64,000 nt of DNA from JADIYM01 sp964641945 (GCA_964641945.1 CAZXLQ010000001.1:14798-78797), one strand, 5' to 3'. Positions 26,266 to 35,485 are shown, counted from the first letter of the stretch. Program-made: numbers and translations. Notes: generated by a model not told the origin, from the sequence alone.

Positions 26266-26939
26266 TGCCCAAACTCGTCTTCGTCTCCGATACACACGAG
26301 CAGCACCACGTACTCAACATCCCTCCGTGTGACATCCTCATCCACTGCGGAGACGCGACAGGCGTTGGGCGCGTCGATCGTCTGGAAGCGTTCAACGCAT
26401 GGGCTCGACGGCTCAAGAAGATCGGAATGACCAAAGAAGTCGTCTTCGTGGCAGGAAACCACGACGTGCTTCTCGACGCGTCGCATCCCGCGGTCAATCG
26501 CGACGATCGGACGCGTCGGCTTCATCGCATGGCCGTTGAGGCTCTAGATTCGGTGATCTACCTGAAAGACTCCGAGGCTACCATCGACGGTCTACGGTTC
26601 TGGGCCAGTCCGTGGACGCCACGGTTCTTGGACTGGGGCTTTCAGCTTGATGGCGAAGCGCATGCGATGGAAGTGTTCTCCCAGATACCACACGGGATCG
26701 ACGTGCTGGTAACACACGGTCCCCCAGCCGGCATTCTCGATCTGTGCCCAGACGGCCGACGAGTTGGATCAAGCGCTCTACTCGAAGTCGTGCGCGATCG
26801 TCGCCCGAAGATACATGCGTTCGGCCACATCCACCACAGCTACGGAGTCGAAGAAATCGACGGCATCAAGTTCGTGAACGCCTCCATCTGCACCGAGCAG
26901 TACCTTCCGCTCAACAAGCCGATCGTCATCGAAGCGTAA
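26265..26939 (+). CDS. Calcineurin-like metallophosphoesterase, 224 aa
   Basis: All five motifs: SDTH (D9, H11), GD (D30), GNHD (N65, H66), VTHGPP and FGHIHHS near the C terminus. Binds two metals and hydrolyses phosphoesters; the small size suggests a cyclic-nucleotide or RNA/DNA-end phosphodiesterase. Substrate unknown. TAATG overlap with the next gene. Confidence 0.9.
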   Translation: MPKLVFVSDTHEQHHVLNIPPCDILIHCGDATGVGRVDRLEAFNAWARRLKKIGMTKEVVFVAGNHDVLLDASHPAVNRDDRTRRLHRMAVEALDSVIYLKDSEATIDGLRFWASPWTPRFLDWGFQLDGEAHAMEVFSQIPHGIDVLVTHGPPAGILDLCPDGRRVGSSALLEVVRDRRPKIHAFGHIHHSYGVEEIDGIKFVNASICTEQYLPLNKPIVIEA

Positions 26940-27484
26940 TGCGTCGGCAGGCGTCCACGATATCTCTCGAAGAGGAGCTTCAGCTTGAAGCTCGCATTCT
27001 CTCTGCGCGGAGGCTTGGTGCGAAACCGGGCACCGTCAGGCGCCTCTGCCCGCTCTGTCACGACGTCTACTTCGTAGCCAGCGGTCATCGCGGCAGCGTC
27101 TACTGCAAGATGGTAGCGACTCGAAAGGCGTTGCTTGAGCGGCAACTCGCCGCCGTGTCTATGAACTACAAAAAATGGATGGACGAGCTGGGTGTCCCGT
27201 ACGAGCTGCATGAGACCAGCTACAGCCGAGTCGAGAGGGGTGCCTTCAAAGGCATCGGCGAGCTGGAGACGCGGATGTGGGTTCCGATGACGGTTGCCAA
27301 AGCCGTCAGGCTGGTCGAGGAAACCGGACGAACCGAGTTCGGTCCTACTTATTCGCTGTGCAGTATCGAGACTCGGCGAGCGCTCATCGCTGATCTGGTA
27401 CTGAAGAACAAGGCTCAGTGGCTTCGAGAAGGAATCGGAACGCAAGGTCTTCTCACCGCATCAACTGACACTTCCCCAGCCTAG
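26939..27484 (+). CDS. Hypothetical protein with Cys pair, 181 aa
   Basis: ATG overlaps the upstream TAA. CPLCHDVYFVASGHRGSVYCK may bind zinc. C-terminal half helical. Its end overlaps the convergent gene at 27453 by 32 nt. Confidence 0.55.
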   Translation: MRRQASTISLEEELQLEARILSARRLGAKPGTVRRLCPLCHDVYFVASGHRGSVYCKMVATRKALLERQLAAVSMNYKKWMDELGVPYELHETSYSRVERGAFKGIGELETRMWVPMTVAKAVRLVEETGRTEFGPTYSLCSIETRRALIADLVLKNKAQWLREGIGTQGLLTASTDTSPA

Positions 27485-27713
27485 CCATTGCTATCCGTCC
27501 TTCTCGGTCTCGACGCATGGACATCCTTCGATGGCGTTGCCTGTTAGGATCGACTCTTCGACGAAGATCACAGTCCAAGCACATCTCCGCCTTCCGAGGC
27601 TCACCACCGATGAAAGACCACTCGGGAGTGGTTTCGCCGCAGCAAACGCACACGGGGTTCCCCAGTCGCCTCAACGCCTGGAACCTCAACGAGGGCTTGG
27701 GACGCTTACGCAT
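27453..27713 (-). CDS. Small zinc-finger protein, 86 aa
   Basis: Start MRKRPKPSLRF in overlap with the upstream TAA. CVCCGETTPEWSF...KAEMCLDCD forms a four-Cys site; the tail is Arg-rich. Confidence 0.6.
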   Translation of the reverse strand: MRKRPKPSLRFQALRRLGNPVCVCCGETTPEWSFIGGEPRKAEMCLDCDLRRRVDPNRQRHRRMSMRRDREGRIAMARLGKCQLMR

Positions 27714-28476
27714 GAGCGGCAGAACCTGAAGCAACGCGCTTGAGGTACTCGTTCACCTGCTCGATCGTCAGCGGTGGGACGTGAACTTGGGTGTCAGTGT
27801 GCATGAAGCCCCAGCCAACGTCCGCGACAACCAGGGTCCCGTCCGGACGACGCATGAGGTTGCCCGAGTGAACGTCTTCCCAGTCGATTCCCATCGAGTG
27901 CATCGCGTGGACCGCGTCGCTGATCTGACGCAGCAGTTCGACACCGCGCTCCAGGTTGGGCGCCGTATTCATTCCGCTTTCCACGAGATCGTCCCTCAGG
28001 TAGCTCCGCCACTTGTCGAGCATTGCTCGATGCGATGGCCGCGGAAACTTCAGGTCGATGTCCATGTCGTTGTAGATGTCGAAGAGAATGTCGACCAGCG
28101 TCGAGTCTTTCTTCGAGAGCGGCGTCATGTAGGACCGGTGAATCAGATACCAGCCGCGAAGACCTGGCTGATGCGAGCCCGTCACGACCCAGATGTTGTG
28201 GATGTCGACGATGTTCTTGTGCCTCTTGCCACGAAGCACGGCGGAGGCCTGAGCCTCGGACGGATCCCGAGTGAACTTCAGAACGGACTTGCCCCCGAGG
28301 TCCACTTCGTAGGCAGCGCCGAACGCTCCTTTGCCGAGCTTCTGCTTCACGGGGTCGGTGATTCCGAGTCGCTCGACGCAATCTCGATGCTTCAACATCA
28401 CAAGCCCCAACGGCATGTGAGGCTCGCGGGTGATCTTCGAGAACGTGGAAGGGTAGCTGTAGGACTGGTCGATCAT
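27706..28476 (-). CDS. Protein-kinase-like protein, 256 aa
   Basis: Glycine loop LGKGAFGAAYEV (48-58), VAIK-type Lys in SVLKF (K67), catalytic loop DWEDVHSGNLM (D201, N206) and a DFG-equivalent VADVG (D219). All catalytic residues are present, with HRD replaced by WED. A Ser/Thr/Tyr-kinase-like phosphotransferase that could modify host proteins as T7 gp0.7 does. TGTCTGACA lies just upstream. Confidence 0.8.
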   Translation of the reverse strand: MIDQSYSYPSTFSKITREPHMPLGLVMLKHRDCVERLGITDPVKQKLGKGAFGAAYEVDLGGKSVLKFTRDPSEAQASAVLRGKRHKNIVDIHNIWVVTGSHQPGLRGWYLIHRSYMTPLSKKDSTLVDILFDIYNDMDIDLKFPRPSHRAMLDKWRSYLRDDLVESGMNTAPNLERGVELLRQISDAVHAMHSMGIDWEDVHSGNLMRRPDGTLVVADVGWGFMHTDTQVHVPPLTIEQVNEYLKRVASGSAAHA

Positions 28477-28479
28477 GTC

Positions 28480-28522
28480 TGTCAGACACGCATCTTATGT
28501 CGGACAGCCGTCTCCGCCAACA
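28480..28522 (-). promoter_or_regulatory. Promoter with operator for the kinase-like gene
   Basis: On the minus strand TTGGCG, 17 nt, TAAGAT, then the palindrome TGTCTGACA (plus 28480-28488) between the -10 box and the ATG at 28476; a variant TGTCCGACA (28498-28506) lies in the spacer. The operator position downstream of -10 would suit repression. Confidence 0.5.
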
Positions 28523-28573
28523 CCCGGTGGGCTCTGGCTGCGGAATCAGTTAGGATAGGCCCCGGAGAACCAG

Positions 28574-28834
28574 ATGGCCTACCACATCCCGAAGCCACGT
28601 CGTCGCAAGAAGTCTCGCAAGACCAGCCGCCGCACCAGCAAGCACGGCTACATCGTCGTCGCTGGTCGAGGCCGAGGCCGCAAGTGCCTCAAGACGACCT
28701 TTCGATCCAAGGCGAAGGCTGCCGCGGCTGCTCGTCGCACCTCGAAGCGCACGGGGCGGTCGTGCCGGGTGCGACAGGTCGCGGTGGCAGCTCGCCGTCG
28801 TCGGACCAGTCGTCATCGCCGGACCAGCCGTTGA
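28574..28834 (+). CDS. Highly basic, histone-like small protein, 86 aa
   Basis: MAYHIPKPRRRKKSRKTSRR start and continuing Arg/Lys/Ala-rich low-complexity sequence to the end (RRRRTSRHRRTSR). Composition suits a DNA-condensing or nucleic-acid-binding protein, perhaps packaged. Also possible: an RNA-binding assembly factor. Confidence 0.6.
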   Translation: MAYHIPKPRRRKKSRKTSRRTSKHGYIVVAGRGRGRKCLKTTFRSKAKAAAAARRTSKRTGRSCRVRQVAVAARRRRTSRHRRTSR

Positions 28835-28842
28835 GGTAGCCA

Positions 28843-29793
28843 GTGAGCTACCGAGGACTTGGTCAGGCGAAGATCGTCCCTGGGCAGATCAACTTCGCAA
28901 CCCTCCCGCCTGGCCAGACGGCGTTGCCCAGCCTCGAACCGTTGGTACGAGCGGGCCTGCCCATCGCGCCGTACATCGAACACGGAAGCTGGGAGACAGG
29001 AGAGCCGGCCATCATGCGCTACGGACTGGACCCATACCGGGGCATCATGGGGCTCGGCCAAGGCGGCGGTGCCGCCGAGGCACAGTCCATGAAGTTCGAG
29101 GTCGTGGTACCCGGCGAGCCCCGCGGTTCCTTTCTCTTCGAGGAGCTTCTGGAGGCCGTAGACGCTGCTGCCATGCTCCACGGGCAGAAGGGGCGGCAAT
29201 CGCGAGTCGTGAGCCCACCGGGCTCTGAGAACATCGTGGCTGATGTCGACACGGCCGGCCGGGTCCGGATGCTTCACGGGCTGGGTCAGAGCATCGGACA
29301 GTCCATCCGACGCCTGGAGAACCAGTCCTACCGTGTCATTCCAGACACATGGGCTCGGACTGCTGCCGGAGCTGGTCGCTACGTCAGGGGGATGGACGCG
29401 GCCATGAAGACAGCCAAACGGCTCCTTCGTGAGAACCCCAGGACGACCATCAGGGTCTTCGCCGAGGGGACCGGGCTCATGATGCCCGGATCCGAGGTCG
29501 TGGCCATCCAGCGCCAGCCCGGTGGCGGCATCGACGTGCGATTCAACTACCATCTCTCTGGAGGGCTGGGACAGGCACTGACCGACCTGGTGTGCTCAGA
29601 GACCGCGGTGGCCGGCTCCTGGCGAGCCAGAGTGGTCGGAGGTCTCAATGCTGGCGCCCAGGCCGCCCTTCTGGGGGCTGCCGCAGCCGGCTTCATTGGG
29701 GCTCTGATTGGCAAGCCGGTCATCGCTGCCGCAGCCGGCGCAGCCATCGGATGGAGCGGGTACTCGATCTGGACGGCAACCTACCGCGTCTGA
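28843..29793 (+). CDS. MSYRGLGQ protein with four GLGQ motifs, 316 aa
   Basis: GTG start: MSYRGLGQ. GLGQ occurs at the N terminus and three more times (MGLGQGG, HGLGQSIGQS, GGLGQALT). C terminus holds two hydrophobic, Ala/Gly-rich segments (ALLGAAAAGFIGALIG and VIAAAAGAAIGWSGYSIW). Possibly a virion or membrane-associated protein that is proteolytically processed at GLGQ. Confidence 0.65.
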   Translation: MSYRGLGQAKIVPGQINFATLPPGQTALPSLEPLVRAGLPIAPYIEHGSWETGEPAIMRYGLDPYRGIMGLGQGGGAAEAQSMKFEVVVPGEPRGSFLFEELLEAVDAAAMLHGQKGRQSRVVSPPGSENIVADVDTAGRVRMLHGLGQSIGQSIRRLENQSYRVIPDTWARTAAGAGRYVRGMDAAMKTAKRLLRENPRTTIRVFAEGTGLMMPGSEVVAIQRQPGGGIDVRFNYHLSGGLGQALTDLVCSETAVAGSWRARVVGGLNAGAQAALLGAAAAGFIGALIGKPVIAAAAGAAIGWSGYSIWTATYRV

Positions 29794-29811
29794 CGCCCAC
29801 ACCGAGGCGGC

Positions 29812-30564
29812 ATGGCTCTCTACCACGGATCGAACGAAGACCTCGACGAGCTGGACGGCAACGAGCCCGGCTACACGGGCTCGCTCGGCTGGGGCCTCTA
29901 CCTCACGACCGACCCGGAGTTCGCCAGGATCTTCGGCAAGCATATCTACGAGGTCGAGAGCCCGGTACCTGACGAGCTGGTGGCTCAGATCGAACCGATG
30001 TCCTACGACTGCGGCAACGACCTGACCTTCTACACGCCCGGTTCGACTCCGTTCTCCTTCGAGATCGTCGACCGCAAGACGGGAGAGACGCACCGCTATT
30101 CGGTGCTCGGAGACTGCGACGAGGAAGTTCGCCAGGACCTCCGCCGGTGGGCCCTCGATGAGTTCGTGCCGTCGCAGGAGCTGAAGGACGCCGTGAACAA
30201 GCTGCCAGCGGCGATCGCCTCCCGTGTCGGCGTCGGCGCCAAGGAGATCCTCGATGCGGCCAGCAAGGGGGAGCGTGTCGACGACGTCATCGACGCGATC
30301 CTCGACACGATGTCCGAAGAGGGTGTCGACGGGGACCTTCTCGACGATGAGATCAAGCCGCTACTCGAAGCGCTCGAACGGGAAATCGACGAGTTCGCCG
30401 ACGAGAAGGTCGCCGAGCGCCTGGGTGACGAACTCGATCTCGACGACATCTCGGCAATCGTCGAGCGCCACGGCTACAGCGCGTTCTTCATCGAAGGCTA
30501 CGCGCCGGGCAACGAGTACGTCATCGTGGACGAGAAGTACCTACCGATCCCGGTGACCAAGTAG
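29812..30564 (+). CDS. ADP-ribosyltransferase-like protein, 250 aa
   Basis: Begins MALYHGSNEDLDEL then GYTGSLGWGLYLTTDPEFARIFGKHIYEVESPVP: LYHGS and GWGLYLT..PEFA are ART-fold signatures (strand with H/G, then G-x-G-x-Y). The rest is a long acidic helical region, then YSAFFIEGYAPGNEYVIVDEKYL, which resembles an ART C-terminal strand pair with E. Likely a mono-ADP-ribosyltransferase or derived fold; activity unproven. Confidence 0.6.
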   Translation: MALYHGSNEDLDELDGNEPGYTGSLGWGLYLTTDPEFARIFGKHIYEVESPVPDELVAQIEPMSYDCGNDLTFYTPGSTPFSFEIVDRKTGETHRYSVLGDCDEEVRQDLRRWALDEFVPSQELKDAVNKLPAAIASRVGVGAKEILDAASKGERVDDVIDAILDTMSEEGVDGDLLDDEIKPLLEALEREIDEFADEKVAERLGDELDLDDISAIVERHGYSAFFIEGYAPGNEYVIVDEKYLPIPVTK

Positions 30565-30565
30565 G

Positions 30566-31228
30566 TCACAGGCCGAGAACGCGCGCCGCCCACTCCTCGT
30601 GGATGCAGACGATGTGCGCCTCGACGCACGCCATGTTCTCCAACTTGGCGTAGACCGGACGCAACCCGTGACGTCGGTAGTGGGCACACCACTCCTCCAG
30701 CGTCTGCACCGTCACATGTGCCGGCTCCGGGTCTGGAAAGACGTGCGGCGTCACCGCTCCGACGATCCCGTGCGGTGCAAGAACACGCTTGATCGCCGAC
30801 AGCGCTGCGTCGAGGTTGATGACGTGTTCCATGACATGGCGCGAGTAAATGAACTGCACCTGGCCGTCCCAGTCCGACGGCATCTCCTCGATCGCCAGAT
30901 GACGCACGTTGAGGTGTGCCGTCCGCTCAGCAGCCTCCTTGACCACCTCGATGCCGCAGTAGTTCGCCTCAAAGCGCTGCATCAAGTAGTCGCGATCGCG
31001 TGCCGAGCCAGACCCGAGATCGAGCACGCCGCGGTCTTCTCCCTCGATCTTCATCCCGGCGCGATGCTGACATCCGAGCATGGCGTCGACGATGAGCCGG
31101 CGGCTCTCTTCATCGCGTTCCAACCACCACCGAACACGCTCATCCGGCTGCCCGACGTGCATCACCGCCATCCGCCGATGGTGGTCAGTGTTCAGCAACT
31201 CCAGGCGCGCTCGCTCGTTCGGATCCAT
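30566..31228 (-). CDS. SAM-dependent methyltransferase, 220 aa
   Basis: GVLDLGSGSARDRDYLMQRF (motif I), GIEVVKEAAER (motif II), FIYSRHVMEHVINLDAALSAIKRVLAPHGIVGAVTPH (motif IV-V): class I methyltransferase. Start MDPNERARLE just after the FkbM gene. Cluster with FkbM and two glycosyltransferases suggests glycan or surface-structure modification. Confidence 0.85.
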   Translation of the reverse strand: MDPNERARLELLNTDHHRRMAVMHVGQPDERVRWWLERDEESRRLIVDAMLGCQHRAGMKIEGEDRGVLDLGSGSARDRDYLMQRFEANYCGIEVVKEAAERTAHLNVRHLAIEEMPSDWDGQVQFIYSRHVMEHVINLDAALSAIKRVLAPHGIVGAVTPHVFPDPEPAHVTVQTLEEWCAHYRRHGLRPVYAKLENMACVEAHIVCIHEEWAARVLGL

Positions 31229-31229
31229 C

Positions 31230-32000
31230 TCACGCCTTCCGCAGCACGACCATGCGCTCGACACCGTCCATCATGACGGACTCGTCCGCAGGAACCTCGT
31301 GCCCATCGTACCCGATGTAGGAGCAGGAGAACCCCTCCACGACCAGCTCCTCCCAAAACCTACGCGGCGCGCTGTACCGTTGCGGAGACCACTCGATGAC
31401 AGCTCGAAACCCGGGGTTGGTGCGGATCTTCTTCATCCCTGCCCACACGAACGGCTCATGGCCCTCTGTGTCGATGACCGCGAAGGTCGCCTCCGGACAG
31501 ACGTCATCGGCTCGGACGGCCTCCACGATCTGCTTTCCTTCGGCGGAGATCGCGCTGTTCATGCTCATGCCGTCGTCACGCATGTTGAACTTGCGCTGAC
31601 CGGGCGCGTCGCTTGCGACAGCTCGAACCACAGTCGTGTACGGATGGAAGCCGTTCAGGTGCATCGAGTGCTCGATGTTTCTGGCGTGAGTCTCGTTCGG
31701 CTCGATCGCAACGATGCGACCCATGCTGCCGACCTGCCGCGCCATCATCACCGAGTAGTAGCCGCAGTTCGCTCCGATGTTGACAGCGGTCTCCCCCTTC
31801 TTGAGGTTGTTCAGAATCCAGACCGTCACCCATGATTCCCAGAACCCGTCGAGCAGCAGGTGAGGGGCCAGACCGCGATCGGAGGTGTCCAAGATCATCC
31901 GCAGTTCGCCGAGCACGACGGCCAGGGCCGTCTGCTTGCCCAGGTACACCGACCTCGCTCCCGCTCGACTCGACGCCTCGACGTTCGCGACTGTCGCCAT
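31230..32000 (-). CDS. FkbM-family methyltransferase, 256 aa
   Basis: ETAVNIGANCGYYSVMMARQVGSMGRIVAIEPNETHARNIEHSMHLNG, VRAVASD, and FAVIDTEGHEPFVWAGM are the FkbM pattern (G.N.G....A......V.A.EP, then K.D.EG.E). O-methylates sugars or glycolipids in characterised members. Confidence 0.85.
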   Translation of the reverse strand: MATVANVEASSRAGARSVYLGKQTALAVVLGELRMILDTSDRGLAPHLLLDGFWESWVTVWILNNLKKGETAVNIGANCGYYSVMMARQVGSMGRIVAIEPNETHARNIEHSMHLNGFHPYTTVVRAVASDAPGQRKFNMRDDGMSMNSAISAEGKQIVEAVRADDVCPEATFAVIDTEGHEPFVWAGMKKIRTNPGFRAVIEWSPQRYSAPRRFWEELVVEGFSCSYIGYDGHEVPADESVMMDGVERMVVLRKA

Positions 32001-32518
32001 CAGCTCTTCCTCGGCGGCAGGTCGCTGATGTCCACGTCGGATGCGGGTGGCAGATCGTCTCTGCGTCCAGGGACGTGCTTGTCATCCTGATGAGCATCGA
32101 GAGTCGAGTTCGGCATGACGCCTCCCATCATCGTCTGGATGCGCTCCCCGGCCTTGTCGAGGAAGACCTCCGCTGCCTCTCCGAACTCAGCGCGCCTGTT
32201 GTCGCGAGCACGCTGGGCGATCGGCCTGAACTCATCGCCGCCGAGGCTGTCGTATGGACGGAGCATCTCCAGGCCGCAGCCGCTGCACGGGCCCGTGTAA
32301 GAACGAACATCGCCTCCGAGAGCTTCGATCTCGTCCTTCTCGAAGCGGAGCGTTTTGTCCCATCCGCACTGGATGCAGACGAACCGACACTCGTCCGGCA
32401 GAGCCTCACCGGCGATTCGGCGAGCCAAGCGAGCGGCGTCTTCCTTCGACTTCAGCGCCAAAGCGGCGCCGGAGCTGGGAACGTCAGGACGGAACCCGGG
32501 AACGTCATCCTCGGCCAT
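32000..32518 (-). CDS. Zinc-ribbon protein, 172 aa
   Basis: CIQCGWDKTLRFEKDEIEALGGDVRSYTGPCSGCG is a four-Cys ribbon. The rest is charged and unrecognised. Same operon as the methyltransferases. Confidence 0.6.
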   Translation of the reverse strand: MAEDDVPGFRPDVPSSGAALALKSKEDAARLARRIAGEALPDECRFVCIQCGWDKTLRFEKDEIEALGGDVRSYTGPCSGCGLEMLRPYDSLGGDEFRPIAQRARDNRRAEFGEAAEVFLDKAGERIQTMMGGVMPNSTLDAHQDDKHVPGRRDDLPPASDVDISDLPPRKS

Positions 32519-32711
32519 TCTTCTTCTCCTTCTTGGGCTCGAACTTCTCGATCAGGTAGTTCAGCACGGCCGAGATGTTCGGCTTGTTCTTGGCGTTCAT
32601 CCACCCGCGCTCGCGCGCCAGCCCGACGAGCTTCTCGAAGTTGGACACCGTCGAGCGAAACGACAGCCGAACGCTGTGGGTTTCTTCCTTCTCATCGGGC
32701 TCGGTCGACAT
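32505..32711 (-). CDS. Small hypothetical protein, 68 aa
   Basis: HSVRLSFRSTVSNFEKLVGLARERGWMNAKNKPNISAVLNYLIEKFEPKKEKK resembles a ribbon-helix-helix arrangement (strand then two helices), so it may bind DNA. Low certainty. Confidence 0.55.
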   Translation of the reverse strand: MSTEPDEKEETHSVRLSFRSTVSNFEKLVGLARERGWMNAKNKPNISAVLNYLIEKFEPKKEKKNGRG

Positions 32712-33004
32712 CAGAGCACCTTGCTCATCGCCCGGACCATGAAGAGGTCCTCACCGCGAAGGTAGATCAGCGATGCCGCCGGACCTGCCGGAGTCGGCAT
32801 CGTTGTCCTGAACTCCCAGACGTCGTCCGAGCCCAGCTCACGGAAGCTCTGCGCTGTGAACGCCACCAGGGTGTTCGCCGGCACGGACATCGCCTTGCCG
32901 TCCGGACCTTCGACCGTCGAGATGTTGAAGTCGCTCACCCTCGTGAGGATCTCGATCGGACCCTGACCGTTCAGGTTGCGCAACGCGATGCCCATCGACG
33001 CCAT
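32711..33004 (-). CDS. Hypothetical protein, 97 aa
   Basis: Strand-rich (ISTVEGPDGKAMSVPANTLVAFTAQSF, ASLIYLRGEDLFMVRAM). No family recognised. 1-nt overlap with the next gene. Confidence 0.6.
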   Translation of the reverse strand: MASMGIALRNLNGQGPIEILTRVSDFNISTVEGPDGKAMSVPANTLVAFTAQSFRELGSDDVWEFRTTMPTPAGPAASLIYLRGEDLFMVRAMSKVL

Positions 33005-33005
33005 T

Positions 33006-34079
33006 TCAGCCTCCTTCGACCCATGTTCGGAGTTTCTCGACCCACTGCGGGAGCGCCCATTCCCAGGTGCCCCAGTTGCCCTGCTTCTCGAAGTCCATCG
33101 AGTTGCGAACCTGCATCGCGTGAACGTTGAGCCTGTTCAGGCCGCGATCCAGACAAGCTCCCAACAGTCCGACATCGATCACTGGTGCCATCCCGTTCTC
33201 GTACGCGAGAGGGGCGTCGAATGGAGAAGGGATGCACATCCATCGCCCCGGCCAATCGACGAGGAACTCTGCGTGCCCAGTGTTGCATGTCGTCAGCAAG
33301 GGAACACCGGCTACCAGCGCCCCGCTGATCATCATGCCGTACCCCTCACAGCGAGACGGGGAGATCACGAGATCCGCTTCTTCGTAGAGCCGCGACAGCG
33401 ACTCGTCCGACTCTCCGCGAGCTTCACCACACCGGAACACCACGTCGTCGCTCAGGTCGTGGTCGGCGATCTTGTAGAGGACACCCTTTTGAAGGGCGCT
33501 TGGGCCATGGATGACGAGCTTTGCGTGCGGTCGCACGTGAGCCCAAGCCTCGATCAGCTCCTCGGTGCCCTTTCGCCCAGGCCAGGCGAAGTCACTGGTA
33601 AAATGGACCGCCGTGAGGCAAGGGCTGCCCTGAACGCACTGGGCCCTGAGCCAGCGCTGCTTGCTGTCCGAAGGGACCGGACTCCCGAGAGGAAGCACGC
33701 TGGCCACGAAGTCGCTGTTCTCGATGTCATCAAGCGCTCGCAGACAGAACCTCGATGGAGCGATGACCGTCCCGAACTTCGCGATCGTCGTCAGGTACTC
33801 CTTGTCCATCTCAGTCGTGTTGGGGCTGATGAAGATGGCCGACCGGTCCCTTCCTCTCTGCTCGGGGAAAGAGCTGAGGTAGTGGTGCGGCACGGCGATC
33901 ACGAGAACATGCGTGCCGTCGCGCGGGTCCTCGGCGACGCTCCTCCACCGGTCATGAAGTGCCGGGTCAAGGTTGATCACCCGCCCGAGCATGCCCTCAT
34001 GCCTCAGCGCCTCCGCGACGCGCCCGGCGACAGACGCGTAGGAGTGCATGGTGCCGAAGTGTCCGACGATGTCGATCAC
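33006..34079 (-). CDS. GT-B glycosyltransferase (group 1), 357 aa
   Basis: GTG start in overlap with the upstream gene; VIDIVGHFGTMHSYASVAGRVAEAL is an N-terminal Rossmann start. The C-terminal domain has SRLYEEADLVISPSRCEGYGMMISGALVAGVPLLTTCNTGHAEFL, the GT4 EGYGM..E/AL..G.P signature. Probably decorates phage or host glycans, or modified DNA bases. Confidence 0.85.
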   Translation of the reverse strand: MIDIVGHFGTMHSYASVAGRVAEALRHEGMLGRVINLDPALHDRWRSVAEDPRDGTHVLVIAVPHHYLSSFPEQRGRDRSAIFISPNTTEMDKEYLTTIAKFGTVIAPSRFCLRALDDIENSDFVASVLPLGSPVPSDSKQRWLRAQCVQGSPCLTAVHFTSDFAWPGRKGTEELIEAWAHVRPHAKLVIHGPSALQKGVLYKIADHDLSDDVVFRCGEARGESDESLSRLYEEADLVISPSRCEGYGMMISGALVAGVPLLTTCNTGHAEFLVDWPGRWMCIPSPFDAPLAYENGMAPVIDVGLLGACLDRGLNRLNVHAMQVRNSMDFEKQGNWGTWEWALPQWVEKLRTWVEGG

Positions 34080-35437
34080 GCGAGCTTCCACTCCTTCACC
34101 CACTCTTCAGGGACGATGCGGCTCAGCCCCGCCCTCACCGCCGGCAGGCAGCTCTCTGCGCTGAACATCTCACGGGTGGCCGAGGCTGCGGCGCGGTCGA
34201 GATACCGGCCTCGGTCGAACTGGGTCTGCATCCCTGCTGCCAGGTCGTCCAGCTTGTAGGTGCCCCACCGCGTTCGCTTGTCGAACATGAGAGCGATGCG
34301 AGCGACTTCTGGGCCGACCTCGGTGAGCTGGTAGGGGAAGGTGGTGTCTCGGGTCGATCCGGACTTCTGACGAATCTCCTCGACCATCTGCCCGACGGCA
34401 CCGTAGGCGCTCGTGACCATCGGCACCCCCTGAGCTTTCGCCCAGACATGCGGAATGCCAAGGCCCTCCCCGTAGGACGGGTTCGCGTAGCAGTCCAAGT
34501 CGCCGAGCCACTCGATGACCTGCTGGTCCGTCTGGTCGGTCCCCAGCTCGAAGCCGATGCGAGGCATCTTTCCGGACATCGGAAACCCAGAGTCACCGAA
34601 CTCTTTCGCGATCTCCGCGATCTCCGCCGTGAGCTTCTCCTTGAACTTCTTGATGGTGAGGTTTTCACCGAATGCGCTCGTCTTGAGGACGAGCTTCACC
34701 GGCTGCTCGCGAGCAAACGCCGAGAAGTAGGCTCGCACAAGATCGTGCATGCCCTTCCGCTTCTGCCACGTACCAAGCACGCCGAAGATGAATGGATCGT
34801 CATGCGTGACCGGCCGATTCTTCCGCTCAGCCAACACGTCGAGTGCCGTCATCGACCATGGCCCCTCCGTCAGCATCGGCCTGACCACGTGGACCACGCT
34901 TGCCGGAACGTTGGACTGGACGAAAGCGTCACGAACGAACTCGCTCACGACCCAGATGCCAGCAAAGACCGGACCGGTCGCGAGGCTCCGGCAGTAATCC
35001 GAGACCCGATCGCCCTCGAACGCGCAGTACGGGACGATCTTCGGCGCCATCTCCTCCATCTCCACGGCCACCTCGGGCGGCCACGAGCAGAACAGCGCCT
35101 TCGGATGCCCAACGCCTTCCTTCACCCACTGGAAGAGCAGGTCGTATCGGTCGGGCGGAAAACGCTCGATGTCGATGTCCACATTGCGATGCGGCACCAG
35201 CGCCGTCGGGATCCCAAGCGACCGCGAGAGCATCCACTGTAGCGACAGCGCGTGCGTCGCGTACCCCGTACGATGATGGCTTCCCCACGTGTGCCAGAGC
35301 CCATGCACGTCGTACCCGGGAGCCGGCGGCGCGACGTAGTCGCGGAACTTCTGCCCCGTCGGACGCATCTGCGACGCAACCAGCGCCTCGAACTCTTCTG
35401 GCGTCCGATCCTTGTATTCCTGGTACTTGTCCGACAT
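34076..35437 (-). CDS. GT-B glycosyltransferase (group 1), 453 aa
   Basis: DPFIFGVLGTWQKRKGMHDLVRAYFSAF (UDP/GDP-sugar strand) and NPSYGEGLGIPHVWAKAQGVPMVTSAYGAVGQMV (GT4 acceptor/donor loop). Paired with the previous GT. The promoter is double-operator-like (see 35443). Confidence 0.85.
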   Translation of the reverse strand: MSDKYQEYKDRTPEEFEALVASQMRPTGQKFRDYVAPPAPGYDVHGLWHTWGSHHRTGYATHALSLQWMLSRSLGIPTALVPHRNVDIDIERFPPDRYDLLFQWVKEGVGHPKALFCSWPPEVAVEMEEMAPKIVPYCAFEGDRVSDYCRSLATGPVFAGIWVVSEFVRDAFVQSNVPASVVHVVRPMLTEGPWSMTALDVLAERKNRPVTHDDPFIFGVLGTWQKRKGMHDLVRAYFSAFAREQPVKLVLKTSAFGENLTIKKFKEKLTAEIAEIAKEFGDSGFPMSGKMPRIGFELGTDQTDQQVIEWLGDLDCYANPSYGEGLGIPHVWAKAQGVPMVTSAYGAVGQMVEEIRQKSGSTRDTTFPYQLTEVGPEVARIALMFDKRTRWGTYKLDDLAAGMQTQFDRGRYLDRAAASATREMFSAESCLPAVRAGLSRIVPEEWVKEWKLA

Positions 35438-35442
35438 GAGGG

Positions 35443-35483
35443 TGTCAGACAGTACATGGGCAGTCAGACAGGTGCAAGTCGAG
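35443..35483 (-). promoter_or_regulatory. Promoter with two TGTCTGAC boxes
   Basis: Minus strand TTGCAC, 17-nt spacer, TACTGT, then 11 nt to the ATG at 35437. TGTCTGACA (plus 35443-35451) overlaps the -10 box and a second copy (TGTCTGACT, plus 35462-35470) lies in the spacer, 19 bp apart. Confidence 0.55.
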
Positions 35484-35485
35484 AA

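Noticed and set aside
31832..34259. Long plus-strand open frames across 31.8-34.3 kb
   Set aside because: They run antisense to FkbM, glycosyltransferase and coupled small genes with clear domain content.
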